NCBI GenBank assembly: GCA_903869675.1
Contig: CAIQAB010000011.1
Location: 62,001-126,000, forward strand
Source: an uncultured Verrucomicrobiota bacterium
GTDB lineage: Bacteria; Verrucomicrobiota; Verrucomicrobiia; Opitutales; Opitutaceae
Direction: 5' to 3'
Length of the DNA stretch: 64,000 nucleotides
Shown here: positions 33,603 through 42,123 of the stretch, piece by piece
How the letters are laid out: every line of letters starts with the position of its first letter
How positions within the stretch are numbered: position 1 is the stretch's first letter
Notes under the pieces: generated by a model
What the model was told of the DNA's origin: nothing
Database searches by the model: none
What the model saw: the letters and a program-made list of their open reading frames with translations, nothing else
Translations under genes and position numbers: made by a program

Positions 33603-34475
33603 GTGATTCCCGACGCCGATCTCCGTATCAAGCTGCCTGTCTTTGAGGGCCCGCTCGACCTGCTGCTTTTCCTGATCAGGAAAAACGAGTTGGACATCTA
33701 CGACATTCCCATCGCGACCGTCACCCGCCAATACATCGAGGTGCTGCGTTCGATGCGCGAACTCGATCTCGATGTGGCCGGCGAGTTCTTCGTCATGGCC
33801 GCCTCGCTCATGGAGATCAAAAGCCGCATGCTCCTGCCCAGGGGACAGGCCGCGGTGGACGAGAGCGCCGATGAAGACCCGCTCGATCCGCGCTGGGAAC
33901 TGGTGCACCAGCTGCTCCAGTATAAAAAGTTCAAGGAGGCCGCCGCTAAACTCGATGAACTCGCCGCGTTCCAACGAGACCTCTTGCCCCGCCAGGTGCT
34001 TGAAGTGGCCGTGACCGAAAACGAACGTCCGTTGAAACCCGTCGACCGCATCGAGCTGTGGAACGCATTCAACCTCGTCCTGCGCCGCCTCGCCGAGAAA
34101 CTCGTCGTGGGCGAAATTAAAGGCGAGGAAGTCACCGTCTCGGATAAGATGGAGGAACTGCTCCACCTCATCCAGACCCGCCGCGCCTTCCTCTTCACCG
34201 AGCTTTTTGACGGCCGCCCCGTCACCGTGCGCGTGCTCGTGGCGACCTTCATCGCAGTCCTCGAGCTCACCCGCCTGCGCAAGCTTCGCGTCCGCCAAGA
34301 CGAAGCCTACGCCGACATCCACGTGGAGGCGGTGGACGACCCGGCCGACCTCCCCGGCCTGCTCGCTGCGCCCGCGCTCGAATCCACACCGGAGCCGGAA
34401 TCCGTCTCGGTCGCCCCCGCTGCCATCGAGATGCCGCTTGAAACGCCGCCGGAAGAAAGCACCGTGAACCCGTGA
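33603..34475 (+). CDS. scpA: Segregation and condensation protein A
   Basis: 290 residues. FEGPLDLLLFLIRKNELDIYDIPIA at the N-terminus is the kleisin hallmark, and the C-terminal winged-helix (VRVLVATFIAVLELTRLRKLRV) binds the SMC head. An extra acidic tail of about 45 residues follows. ScpA bridges SMC heads with ScpB in the condensin complex. No scpB lies nearby. The start is a GTG. The final 4 bp overlap the next gene, indicating translational coupling. Confidence 0.93.
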   Translation: MIPDADLRIKLPVFEGPLDLLLFLIRKNELDIYDIPIATVTRQYIEVLRSMRELDLDVAGEFFVMAASLMEIKSRMLLPRGQAAVDESADEDPLDPRWELVHQLLQYKKFKEAAAKLDELAAFQRDLLPRQVLEVAVTENERPLKPVDRIELWNAFNLVLRRLAEKLVVGEIKGEEVTVSDKMEELLHLIQTRRAFLFTELFDGRPVTVRVLVATFIAVLELTRLRKLRVRQDEAYADIHVEAVDDPADLPGLLAAPALESTPEPESVSVAPAAIEMPLETPPEESTVNP

Positions 34476-34747
34476 GCAAACGCGCCCGCCAAGTCCCCGC
34501 CAAACCCGCCAAGCCGGCCTCCGGTCCCGCTGGATTGCTCGGCGTCGGTCTGGACAACACCGATGGCCACAAACGCGTCACCACCGGAGAACAATTCGTG
34601 CTGGTCGGCGGCTCGGCCGAGACCCACGAACGCATGACCGAGACCACCGTAAAGACCTTCGAAGAGCTCAAGCGCCGCGACAAACGTCTGCAGTCCGTCG
34701 ACCCCCGCGAGCTCGCCGAGATCATAGACAAGTCCACCCCGCGCTGA
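34472..34747 (+). CDS. Small hypothetical protein coupled to scpA
   Basis: 91 residues starting at GTG 34472, which overlaps the scpA stop as GTGA, typical of translational coupling. The N-terminal 25 residues are Lys/Pro/Ala-rich and probably disordered. The rest (ETTVKTFEELKRRDKRLQSVDPRELAEIIDKSTPR) is helical. No signal peptide or membrane segment is present. The function is unknown; the coupling hints at a chromosome-related or regulatory role, which is speculation. Confidence 0.65.
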   Translation: MSKRARQVPAKPAKPASGPAGLLGVGLDNTDGHKRVTTGEQFVLVGGSAETHERMTETTVKTFEELKRRDKRLQSVDPRELAEIIDKSTPR

Positions 34748-34794
34748 ACGCGTTTTCAGACCGATTCGTTTTCCTTCCGTCCCAACCTTTCACC

Positions 34795-35193
34795 ATGAGC
34801 GACACCCCCGGTTCCACCCCCGCCCCCGAGGCCCCCAAGCCCCGCCTCAGCCTCACGCCCAAGGCCCCCGCCCCGGCCCCCACGCCTGCCCCGGCCCCAG
34901 AAATACCCGCCGCCGCCGAGCCGAACGCCATTCCTCCGCCCCCGCTCCAAGCCTCCAGCGCCGCCACTCCAGACGCCCTTCTGGCCGCCAACAAAACCAG
35001 CGCCCCCCGCCCCTCCCTGAAACTCTCCGGGACACCCCACCCCTCCATCGAAAACCCAACCGACCCCAAGTTCGAGTCGCCCGCCCCCAAAGCCTCGAGC
35101 GACGCCCCGCCTCTGGCCATGGTCGCCCTCGCCGCGCTCGCCGCCGTGGCCGCCCTTTCCTTTGCCGCTCTCCTTTATTTGAAAAATCAATAA
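34795..35193 (+). CDS. Proline-rich protein with a C-terminal membrane anchor
   Basis: 132 residues. The first 100 are rich in Pro, Ala and Lys (PAPAPTPAPAPE-type stretches) and likely disordered; one membrane segment occupies about residues 107-127 (MVALAALAAVAALSFAALLY) and four residues follow, ending in KNQ. It is therefore probably a tail-anchored inner-membrane protein with its bulk in the cytoplasm. It lies 10 bp before trxA. No family is recognised. Confidence 0.6.
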   Translation: MSDTPGSTPAPEAPKPRLSLTPKAPAPAPTPAPAPEIPAAAEPNAIPPPPLQASSAATPDALLAANKTSAPRPSLKLSGTPHPSIENPTDPKFESPAPKASSDAPPLAMVALAALAAVAALSFAALLYLKNQ

Positions 35194-35203
35194 ACTCACG
35201 ACC

Positions 35204-35527
35204 ATGTCCGACACCCTCGCCCACTTCGACGAAACCACCTTCAAGACCGCCATCACCGGGCCCGTGCCCGTGTTGGTCGATTTCTGGGCCCCTTGGTGCG
35301 GCCCCTGCAAAGCCATCGCCCCCATCCTCGCCGAACTCGCCCAGGAACTCGAAGGCAAGCTCACCATCGGCAAGGTCAACGTGGACGATCACGCCAGCCT
35401 GGCCGAGGCCTACTCGGTCCGCGCCATCCCGACCATGCTGGTCTTTAAGGGCGGCCAACTCGTCGACACCCTCGTCGGCATGCAGTCGAAGGACAACCTC
35501 AAGGCCAAGCTCCTCGCCCACCTCTAA
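35204..35527 (+). CDS. trxA: Thioredoxin
   Basis: 107 residues, the classic size. The redox site WCGPC is preceded by VDFWAPW, and the cis-proline loop is AIPTML. It reduces protein disulfides in the cytoplasm. The gene ends the scpA-small-gene-proline-rich-trxA run and is followed by a strong terminator. Confidence 0.96.
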   Translation: MSDTLAHFDETTFKTAITGPVPVLVDFWAPWCGPCKAIAPILAELAQELEGKLTIGKVNVDDHASLAEAYSVRAIPTMLVFKGGQLVDTLVGMQSKDNLKAKLLAHL

Positions 35528-35550
35528 GCTGCGCCTATTCGCCCCCGCTC

Positions 35551-35578
35551 GCCCGGCCTTTTCAGGCCGGGCTTTTTT
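35551..35578 (+). terminator. Intrinsic terminator of trxA
   Basis: GCCCGGCC (35551-35558) and GGCCGGGC (35565-35572) form a perfect 8-bp stem around a TTTTCA loop, followed by six T. The T run overlaps the stop codon of the convergent trpF gene (35577-35579). Confidence 0.85.
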
Positions 35579-36245
35579 ATGCCCTCATGCCCCCCTGCCG
35601 CGCCTCCGCCAACCGCACCGCCAACGCCCGCAGGCGGTCCGCCGACTTCACCCCCGGCGCACTTTCTACACCGCTGTTCACATCGATGAAACCCGCCCCA
35701 CTCCGGGCCAGCGCCTCAAACAGATTATCCGGCCCCAGACCGCCAGCCAGTATCCACCGCTTACCCGGAAACGACGCAGCCAAGCTCGCGAACCCACCCC
35801 AATCCCCAGTCCGGCCCGACCCGCCGAAACCCTCGGCATGGTAGGTATCCGCCAAAAAAGTCTCCGCGAGGGGCATCCAATCCTTCGGGAAAACCGCGCC
35901 CGGCGGCAGCTTGGGCGCCAACCAAAGCCGCTCCGGTCCCACCAGCGACGACCACTCCGCGACGCGCGCCACGTCCAGATCGTGCCGCGCGTGGATTTGA
36001 AAATACGCAAACCCAGCCGCCGCCACCTCGGTCAGCCGCGCCACCGTGGGCTCGACCAGGACAGCCACCCTCCGCGGCCCCACCGGCCAACCCGCCGCGC
36101 CCGCGACGTAGTCGTCCAGTGCGAGATAACGAGGGGATTTCTCATACAGAATAAACCCCAGGAAATCCGCGCCCAGGTCCGCTGCCAGCCGGGCGTCCTC
36201 GCCTCGGCGCAACCCGCAAACCTTCCATTGGATACCGCCGGTCAT
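35577..36245 (-). CDS. trpF: Phosphoribosylanthranilate isomerase
   Basis: 222 residues, family size. It performs the Amadori rearrangement of phosphoribosylanthranilate in tryptophan synthesis. WKVCGLRRGEDA carries the catalytic Cys, and VDVNSGVESAPGVKS is the phosphate-binding loop with the catalytic Asp. GLGPDNLF is also typical. No other trp gene is in the window. Its stop lies in the trxA terminator. The downstream side of the DegT gene is 12 bp away. Confidence 0.95.
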   Translation of the reverse strand: MTGGIQWKVCGLRRGEDARLAADLGADFLGFILYEKSPRYLALDDYVAGAAGWPVGPRRVAVLVEPTVARLTEVAAAGFAYFQIHARHDLDVARVAEWSSLVGPERLWLAPKLPPGAVFPKDWMPLAETFLADTYHAEGFGGSGRTGDWGGFASLAASFPGKRWILAGGLGPDNLFEALARSGAGFIDVNSGVESAPGVKSADRLRALAVRLAEARQGGMRA

Positions 36246-36257
36246 AAAGCGCGGGAT

Positions 36258-37355
36258 TTAAAACGCGTTCACGTTCGCAATGACATGATCCACCTGCGCA
36301 TCCGTGAGCTCGGGAAAAATCGGCAGACTCACGCACGTCGCGCAGGCCCGCTCCGCCACCGGAAGCGATCCCGCCCCTTGACCCAATTCCAGGTAACACG
36401 CCTGCCGATGCAAAGGCACAGGGTAGATCAGATCCGTCCCGATGTCCTTGGTCGCCAAGTATTCACGCAAAGCGTCGCGCCGCGGGTGCAAGACCGTGAA
36501 TTGGTGCCAGACACTCTCGCCCTCCGACCCCGCTCCTGCCGGCACCTGTAAATCCGCGAGCCGCAGGCCTGCGCGATAGCGCTCCGCGATCTCGCGACGC
36601 CGCGCAGTCCACCCCACCAACCAAGGCAGCTTCACCCCGAGCAGAGCCCCCTGAAATCCATCCATGCGGAAATTAAAACCCACATGATCATGATAGTAAC
36701 GCCGTCCCGAACCATGCACGCGTAGCAGTTTGGCCTTGGCGAAAAGATCGTCGCGTCGCGAAACCAGCGCCCCGCCCTCCCCGCAACCGCCAAGATTTTT
36801 GGTGGGATAAAAACTAAAGGTGCCAATGTCACCCGTTAGCCCGACCGGGGTGTCTTTATAAAGCGCCCCCACCGCCTGGGCGCAGTCCTCGACCACGAAG
36901 AGTCCGTGCTTGCGCGCGATCGCCATGATCGCGTCGAGCTTCGCCGGGCGGCCAAACAAATGCACCACCACGATGCCCTTGGTGCGCGACGTGATAGCCG
37001 CTTCGATCTTGGCCGGATCCAGATTAAATGAATCCTCCTCGACATCGACAAACACCGGTTTGGCACCGACATAACTAATGCCCCAAACCGTGGATATAAA
37101 CGTAAAGGGCGGGGCGATCACCTCATCCCCCGGCCCCCACCCCGCCAGCGCGGCCACCAGATGCAAAGGCGAAGTCCCACTGTTTAATCCCAAGGCCTGC
37201 GGGTAACCCAAGGTGCGTGCAAACGCCGTCTCGAAATCCTCGACATCTTTGCCGAGACAAAAACGCGTCGCGTCATAAGTCGCGGTCAGAGCCGCAAGCG
37301 CTTGCTCACGAATGGCCCGATGTTGGAGAGAAAGATCAAGGAAAGGAACTTTCAT
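36258..37355 (-). CDS. DegT/DnrJ/EryC1/StrS family aminotransferase
   Basis: 365 residues from ATG at 37355 (MKVPFLDLSLQHR); the frame is open upstream to 37514 but those residues do not resemble the family. Typical marks are LNSGTSPLHLVAAL, APPFTFISTVW, EDCAQAVGALY and the PLP lysine in FSFYPTKNLGGCGEGGA. These enzymes transaminate nucleotide-activated keto-sugars for surface polysaccharide or antibiotic sugars; some members do related chemistry. No sugar-nucleotide genes surround it, so the substrate cannot be named. It sits 12 bp upstream of trpF. Confidence 0.9.
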   Translation of the reverse strand: MKVPFLDLSLQHRAIREQALAALTATYDATRFCLGKDVEDFETAFARTLGYPQALGLNSGTSPLHLVAALAGWGPGDEVIAPPFTFISTVWGISYVGAKPVFVDVEEDSFNLDPAKIEAAITSRTKGIVVVHLFGRPAKLDAIMAIARKHGLFVVEDCAQAVGALYKDTPVGLTGDIGTFSFYPTKNLGGCGEGGALVSRRDDLFAKAKLLRVHGSGRRYYHDHVGFNFRMDGFQGALLGVKLPWLVGWTARRREIAERYRAGLRLADLQVPAGAGSEGESVWHQFTVLHPRRDALREYLATKDIGTDLIYPVPLHRQACYLELGQGAGSLPVAERACATCVSLPIFPELTDAQVDHVIANVNAF

Positions 37356-37458
37356 GGCGTAAAGCCGGCCAGCCAAACCCGCCTTCGCTCCGGCCGCAAA
37401 GCCGTATTTCCAACGGGACCGAGAAAGCGCCGGAACAAAACCCCCTCGGCGCACGCCC

Positions 37459-38379
37459 TCACACCGTGCGGTCCGCCGCCCACCGCGCGGCCTGTTCACG
37501 GGCATAGTCTGCAAACGCCGATTTGAGCCGGCGCGTCACCGTGTGCGGCCCGGTTTTGTATAGATATCCATCAATGGATCCCACCGGCTGCAAATCCTTG
37601 GTCGTGGATAATAAAAAGGCCTCCTCCATCCCGCCCAAAGCCTCCGGCCTAACCGTCGCTTCCCGCGTGGGCACCCCCGCCCGCGCGGCGATATCCGACA
37701 ATAATAAGCCCCGTGTCACCCCCGCTAAAATCCCGGCCGACAATGGCGGGGTCACTATCACCCCGTTACAAACAAACCCGAGATTACACACCGCAGCCTC
37801 CGTAATCTCTCCCGCTTGATTCAAGATCACCGCCTCGTCCGCCCCCCGCAGCTTCGCCTCGCGCAAACAAAGCAGATTATTAAGATAGTTACCCGTCTTC
37901 CACGCCGGATTAAGTGCCTCCACTGGATTACGTCGCAGTTTTTGCGCCACAGATAAAGTCTGCCCACCTTCCAACTGCGCTGCCGTCAGTTTAGGGCAGG
38001 CCTGAACCAAAATAACAAAGTGAACGGTATCCGCTAAAGCCGGGTCCAAACCGATCGCCCCCTCGCCACGAGCCAATTGCAGACGAATATACAGTTCATC
38101 CGCAGACCCCATGATATCCCGATAAGCCGCTGCCGTGCGGCGGATCTCGGCCAATACCGTCGCCGCCGCCGGCAAAGGCGGAAAATACAAGGCAGCCGCC
38201 GAGCGCTCCAGCCGCGCCCAGTGCTCTTCCCAAGCAAATATCACCTTGTCATATGTGCGCCAGACTTCGTAAATCGCATCACCATAAAGAAATCCACGAT
38301 TAAGTGGTGAAACCGAGGCCTCTGCGGCGGGATGTAAACGGCCGTCCGTGTTGGCCTGAATAAAGGGCGTGGGCAGCAT
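37459..38379 (-). CDS. Class IV (branched-chain or D-amino-acid type) aminotransferase
   Basis: 306 residues from ATG at 38379; an in-frame upstream start at 38514 would run through the terminator of the next gene. Fold-type IV PLP marks are FLYGDAIYEVWRTYD near the N-terminus, the PLP lysine in NPAWKTGNYLNNLL, and GEITEAAVCNLGFV. The family includes branched-chain aminotransferase, D-alanine aminotransferase and aminodeoxychorismate lyase; the sequence alone does not separate them. It is cytoplasmic and stands separately from the DegT gene. Confidence 0.88.
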   Translation of the reverse strand: MLPTPFIQANTDGRLHPAAEASVSPLNRGFLYGDAIYEVWRTYDKVIFAWEEHWARLERSAAALYFPPLPAAATVLAEIRRTAAAYRDIMGSADELYIRLQLARGEGAIGLDPALADTVHFVILVQACPKLTAAQLEGGQTLSVAQKLRRNPVEALNPAWKTGNYLNNLLCLREAKLRGADEAVILNQAGEITEAAVCNLGFVCNGVIVTPPLSAGILAGVTRGLLLSDIAARAGVPTREATVRPEALGGMEEAFLLSTTKDLQPVGSIDGYLYKTGPHTVTRRLKSAFADYAREQAARWAADRTV

Positions 38380-38436
38380 AATAAAATGAGGGCAACGACA
38401 AGGCCTAGACTCGCCTAGCTTGACCTGAAGGCCAAA

Positions 38437-38464
38437 CAAAAAAGCCCCCGGATGACCGGGGGCT
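38437..38464 (-). terminator. Intrinsic terminator of the nucleoid-like gene
   Basis: AGCCCCCGG (38443-38451) and CCGGGGGCT (38456-38464) form a perfect 9-bp stem with loop ATGA. On the minus strand a run of six T follows (38442-38437). Confidence 0.88.
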
Positions 38465-38488
38465 TTGCAAAGCGGGCAGAAACCAAAC

Positions 38489-38968
38489 TTAGAGGGCCGG
38501 AGCCACTTCGGCAACCGGAGCAGCCTCCGCGGCAGGAGCGGCGGGAGCAGCCTTGACGCGGGACTTTACCAAACCGAGCGCCTTCTTCACATTCTGCACA
38601 CTGGGTGCGGAGATGCCGAGGGCCTTGGCGATTTCTTCGCCGGTCTTGCCCTGGGCGGACAACAACTTCACCTGAGCCCGGGTCTCGTCGGTGATCTTGG
38701 CGCGCTTGCCGGTCTTAACCGCTTTGGTCACAGAGGTCTTGGGGGCCTTGGCGGCAACAGACTTGGCACCGCGACCAGCCTTGCCCTTGAGTTTGCCACC
38801 GTTTTTGGCGGCGTCCTTCAGGGCGGCGATAAAGAGATCGAGGGAGGCAAATCCGAAATCGGAAGGCAGCTTGGCCAGAGCGGCAGCGCGCTCGGCGGAG
38901 ATTTTGGACTCCAGTTGTAGGAGATCAGCTTTGGCTTTTTCTAGTTTGGCGAGTTGGTCGTTGAACAT
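38489..38968 (-). CDS. Coiled-coil/HTH protein, possible nucleoid-associated or histone-like
   Basis: 159 residues. An N-terminal coiled coil (about 1-50, KLEKAKADLLQLESKISAE) resembles the oligomerisation region of H-NS-type proteins. A basic linker follows (GKLKGKAGRGAKS, AKAPKTSVTKAVKTGKRAK). Residues 92-130 (DETRAQVKLLSAQGKTGEE and ALGISAPSVQNVKKA) form a likely helix-turn-helix of the resolvase/transposase kind. An Ala/Pro-rich tail ends it. The basic linker suggests DNA binding. It has a strong terminator and an A+T-rich upstream region, so it may be well expressed. Function is inferred. Confidence 0.7.
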   Translation of the reverse strand: MFNDQLAKLEKAKADLLQLESKISAERAAALAKLPSDFGFASLDLFIAALKDAAKNGGKLKGKAGRGAKSVAAKAPKTSVTKAVKTGKRAKITDETRAQVKLLSAQGKTGEEIAKALGISAPSVQNVKKALGLVKSRVKAAPAAPAAEAAPVAEVAPAL

Positions 38969-39325
38969 TGCATCGTCACCAAAATGCCACCGAACAAATT
39001 CATCAAGTAGATAATGTATAAACGACCGTTTTTTTTGATACTTCCGGGCCTACCCGCCGTTTTTAAAATCAACATGGTATTAGATACCTTCCATAAACAA
39101 TTCGACGCCAGTAATGAAAACACCGCACCCGCCACTTTGGTTTCTCTGATCAAATCAATTTTATTCAACGGCACTGTCCGGCGTTACTTTCGGGAAAAGC
39201 GCCAAGTTTTAGCGCCACGCACGTCATCTCTTGCAGGTCCCCGTTTATTTGGAGTAAGCTGAATCTCTTCGTGTTATCATCAAACACCACGCTCAGCCCC
39301 TTTACGGTCACTAACCTATCAACGC
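38969..39325. other. A+T-rich intergenic region without a supported gene
   Basis: These 357 bp separate two divergent genes and are clearly richer in A+T than the surroundings, with a run of eight T near 39030. They should hold both promoters. Short open frames on either strand (about 80 codons) lack a start signal and recognisable product. I cannot exclude a small RNA. Confidence 0.6.
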
Positions 39326-40390
39326 ATGCCGCTCATTCCCATCGAGGACAATTTCAACGACGTCATCGCCAAAGCCCAGCGCGGCTACGGTATCTCTGAC
39401 GCGGAACTCGTGGCCCGCGCCGAAGTTTCGCCCGAAGATTTCGCCGCCGTGAAGGCAGGCACTCCCCTCTTACCTGTCCTGCGTCGGCTCGCCCGCCACC
39501 TCAAACTATCCCCCGACGCCCTCGTCGTCCTCGCCAAGAAAGAAGCTTACCCCCGCGCACCGATCTTCCCGCGTGGGTTCGCCATGTTCAATACCCCTGA
39601 CGACGATATCACGGTAAATAACTACCTCGTCTGGGATCCCAAAACTCGGGAGGCCGCCGTCGTCGATACCGGGACCGATATCACCGACCTGCTCGACGTC
39701 GTTAAAAGCCAGCAACTCCGCGTCGTCGCCATTCTGATCACCCATTCGCACAGCGACCACATCGCGGCCCTACCCGCACTCATCGCCGCCACCGGCGCAC
39801 AAGTCTGGAGCCACGAGCGCGAGCCACTTGATTTACCCGGCGCGCGAACCTTTGCCGACAACGCCTATTTTCACCTGGGCAACATCGCCATCAAGACCCT
39901 GCCCACCCCCGGTCACTCGCCCGGCCAAACCACGTTTTATGTGCAGGGCCTCAGCTGGCCCCTTGCCCTCTGCGGCGACTCCCTCTTCTCCGCCTCCGTC
40001 GGCGGCAGCCCCACCCGGTTTGCCGAACAAATTAAAAATACCCGCGCGCGCATTTTCAGCCTGCCCAAGGACACCGTGATCGGCCCGGGCCACGGCCCCC
40101 TCACCACCCTCGCCCACGAGCGACAATACAATCCCTTCTTCGCCCCCGATCGCCTGCCCCCCCTCGCCGGCAAGGCAGGCCCCGCCCCCGCCGCCACTCC
40201 GGCCACCCAAGCCGAGGTGGATGCCACCGCCGCCCCTGCCCGAGCCGTCGACCTGCCGAAGCGCCCCCGCGCTGGTAAAGCTGGCCGTCCCGATAGCAAA
40301 GCCACCCCGCCCGCCAAACCGTCCAAATCCGCCAAACCAGGACGAGACGGCGCTCGGGCCTTCAAATCCCGGCGCAACCGTTCCGCCTGA
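39326..40390 (+). CDS. MBL-fold metallo-hydrolase with HTH-like N-terminus and basic tail
   Basis: 354 residues. The first about 75 (GISDAELVARAEVSPEDFAA, VLRRLARHLKLSPDAL) resemble a small XRE-type helix-turn-helix. The metallo-beta-lactamase core has THSHSDH (zinc ligands), then TLPTPGHSPGQ with a third His, LCGDSLF with the bridging Asp, and GPGHGP with the last His. This matches glyoxalase-II-like hydrolases. The final 90 residues are rich in Pro, Ala, Lys and Arg and probably disordered. A hydrolase joined to a possible DNA-binding module is unusual. The substrate is unknown. Confidence 0.82.
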   Translation: MPLIPIEDNFNDVIAKAQRGYGISDAELVARAEVSPEDFAAVKAGTPLLPVLRRLARHLKLSPDALVVLAKKEAYPRAPIFPRGFAMFNTPDDDITVNNYLVWDPKTREAAVVDTGTDITDLLDVVKSQQLRVVAILITHSHSDHIAALPALIAATGAQVWSHEREPLDLPGARTFADNAYFHLGNIAIKTLPTPGHSPGQTTFYVQGLSWPLALCGDSLFSASVGGSPTRFAEQIKNTRARIFSLPKDTVIGPGHGPLTTLAHERQYNPFFAPDRLPPLAGKAGPAPAATPATQAEVDATAAPARAVDLPKRPRAGKAGRPDSKATPPAKPSKSAKPGRDGARAFKSRRNRSA

Positions 40391-40644
40391 TCTTAAGGCG
40401 CCCAAAACCGGTCCGCCTACGCCGCCAGACTGCCACATTCCTAAGCCCAGCCATACGCCTTTCGGGTGCTTTTGAAACCAAGGCCCCTTGCCTCGCCTTC
40501 CCCAGACCCGCCGGGCGCAAGCTGAAACCAAGTCCCACTTGCCCCCCCTGGAAGGCACCCACCGGGGTGCGGTTTGCCAAATCGTAACTCCGGACTTGCG
40601 CCGCCCGTTGCGCTTAAACACGTTCGCCCTCCCGTCAGTGTGAC
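40391..40644. other. Intergenic region upstream of tRNA-Cys
   Basis: 254 bp with no supported protein gene. A GCACCC/GGGTGC hairpin near 40555-40570 may be a weak terminator for the hydrolase gene. A tRNA promoter is expected close to the tRNA, but I cannot point to convincing boxes. Confidence 0.5.
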
Positions 40645-40718
40645 GGCGCGATCGCCAAGTGGTAAGGCCGAGCTCTGCAAAAGCTCTACCGCCGGTTCGA
40701 TTCCGGCTCGCGCCTCCA
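40645..40718 (+). tRNA. tRNA-Cys (GCA)
   Basis: The 74-nt sequence folds as a cloverleaf. The acceptor GGCGCGA pairs with TCGCGCC. The anticodon stem GAGCT/AGCTC encloses loop CTGCAAA with anticodon GCA. The T arm is CCGG-TTCGATT-CCGG. The 3' CCA is encoded. It lies 194 bp before exbB. Confidence 0.93.
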
Positions 40719-40912
40719 ATTTTCCCGGCTCACCTCGCCCCGGCCAAGCCCCCTATACCAAAGGCTCCCCAGGCTTACCGCCCGGCCTAGGCCCGTTTTT
40801 GAGCCCAGCCCTAGTCCCTGTCTGGCAAAACCAGCCCCTTCTGGGGTTTTACGTTGAAGGCAGCCTTGTGACATCCCTTGGTCAGCTGAGTTTTTCACCT
40901 ATTTTCCGGATC
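40719..40912. other. Intergenic leader of the exbB-exbD-tonB operon
   Basis: 194 bp between tRNA-Cys and exbB. It contains an open frame continuous with exbB, but no family similarity is visible before the ATG at 40913. It probably holds the operon promoter. Confidence 0.5.
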
Positions 40913-41608
40913 ATGCCTCCCGCCTCGCCCCTGCTCGCTTCCGTTAACGTCATCCAAGTTTTCTCCACCACCGACCTCGTCGGCCAGGTGCTCACCGTGG
41001 GCTTGGGTATCTTCAGTATCATCGCATGGACGGTGATGTTCGGGAAATTCTCGGAGCTGAAACGCCTGCGCCTGCTCAACCTTACCTTCGAACAACGCCT
41101 GCGCGACGAGCGCACCCTGCTCGATCTGCCCGAGTCTTTCCGCACCCGGCGCTCCATCCCCTACGCCGACGTCTATGCCGACGCCGTCGAGGCCTATTGG
41201 CGCGCCGCCTCTATTCTGAAAGAAAAAGGCATCGACTCCGGCCGCGCCCGCCTGGAACACGCCGAGAACGGCATTCAGCGCGCCATAGCCCGGCAAACCC
41301 TGCGCTACGAGAGCAGCATGATCTTCCTCGCCTCCATCGTCTCCGGAGCCCCTTTCCTCGGCCTCTTCGGCACCGTCTGGGGCGTGATGGAAGTCTTTAC
41401 CGCCGTCTCGATGCAGGCCTCCGCCAACCTCCAGACCCTCGCCCCCGGCGTCTCCGCCGCCCTCATGACCACCATCGCCGGTCTGGTCGTCGCCATCCCC
41501 TCGGTCTTCGGCTACAACGCACTCCTCACCAAGACCCGCCAGCTCACCACCGAGCTGGAGAACTTTTCCTCCGCCCTCGCCGACCGCTTGGAACTGGAGT
41601 CGAAATAA
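40913..41608 (+). CDS. exbB: MotA/TolQ/ExbB proton channel family protein
   Basis: 231 residues from ATG at 40913 (MPPASPLLASVNVIQVF). There are three membrane segments at roughly 23-45, 140-165 and 180-205, with the family pattern SMIFLASIVSGAPFLGLFGTVWGVMEVF and LAPGVSAALMTTIAGLVVAIPSV. With ExbD it forms the inner-membrane proton channel that energises TonB (or Tol) proteins. exbD and tonB follow in order, so this is one operon. It could be TolQ rather than ExbB; the neighbours do not include tolB or pal. Confidence 0.92.
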   Translation: MPPASPLLASVNVIQVFSTTDLVGQVLTVGLGIFSIIAWTVMFGKFSELKRLRLLNLTFEQRLRDERTLLDLPESFRTRRSIPYADVYADAVEAYWRAASILKEKGIDSGRARLEHAENGIQRAIARQTLRYESSMIFLASIVSGAPFLGLFGTVWGVMEVFTAVSMQASANLQTLAPGVSAALMTTIAGLVVAIPSVFGYNALLTKTRQLTTELENFSSALADRLELESK

Positions 41609-41650
41609 GCCGGCCCTCGCCCCGTCGCATCAGCTAAACGGATACGCCCC

Positions 41651-42100
41651 ATGGCACGCACCTTCCGCCGTCACCGCCAGATGCACGCGCTCTCCGAGCT
41701 AAACGTGACCAACCTGCTCGACCTGGCCTTCGTGCTCCTGATCATCTTCATGATCGCCACCCCGCTGATCAACCAGGAGCAGACCCTGCCAGTGAACCTG
41801 CCGGTGGAGTCGATGAGCCCCCAGACTCCGCCCGACCGCGACACGAAGTTCATCGCCGTCACCATCAAACTCGACGGCACCTACCTGATCGAGCCGGACA
41901 CCCGCCGCCCCGTCACTGAACGCGAACTGGCCGGCCGCCTCGCCAGCCTCGCCGCCACATCCGCCGGCGCCAAAAACCAGCCCGTCATCCGCATCCGTGC
42001 CGACGCCCAGGTGCCCTACCAGCGCGTGATCACGCTGATGGATAATCTTAAAAAAGCCGGCCTCGGCCGCGTGAGTTTCGACACCCAGGTGCAAACCTGA
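41651..42100 (+). CDS. exbD: ExbD/TolR family biopolymer transport protein
   Basis: 149 residues. A single N-terminal membrane segment (NLLDLAFVLLIIFMIATPLI) contains the conserved Asp that takes part in proton translocation. The periplasmic domain follows (QVPYQRVITLMDNLKKAGL is typical). The gene lies 42 bp after exbB and 23 bp before tonB. Confidence 0.93.
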   Translation: MARTFRRHRQMHALSELNVTNLLDLAFVLLIIFMIATPLINQEQTLPVNLPVESMSPQTPPDRDTKFIAVTIKLDGTYLIEPDTRRPVTERELAGRLASLAATSAGAKNQPVIRIRADAQVPYQRVITLMDNLKKAGLGRVSFDTQVQT

Positions 42101-42123
42101 GGTCCCGCTCCCGCTGTCCCGCC

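Noticed and set aside
39014-39262. 82-codon frame in the A+T-rich gap
   Set aside because: No ribosome-binding site or domain, and it sits in the presumed promoter region of two divergent genes.
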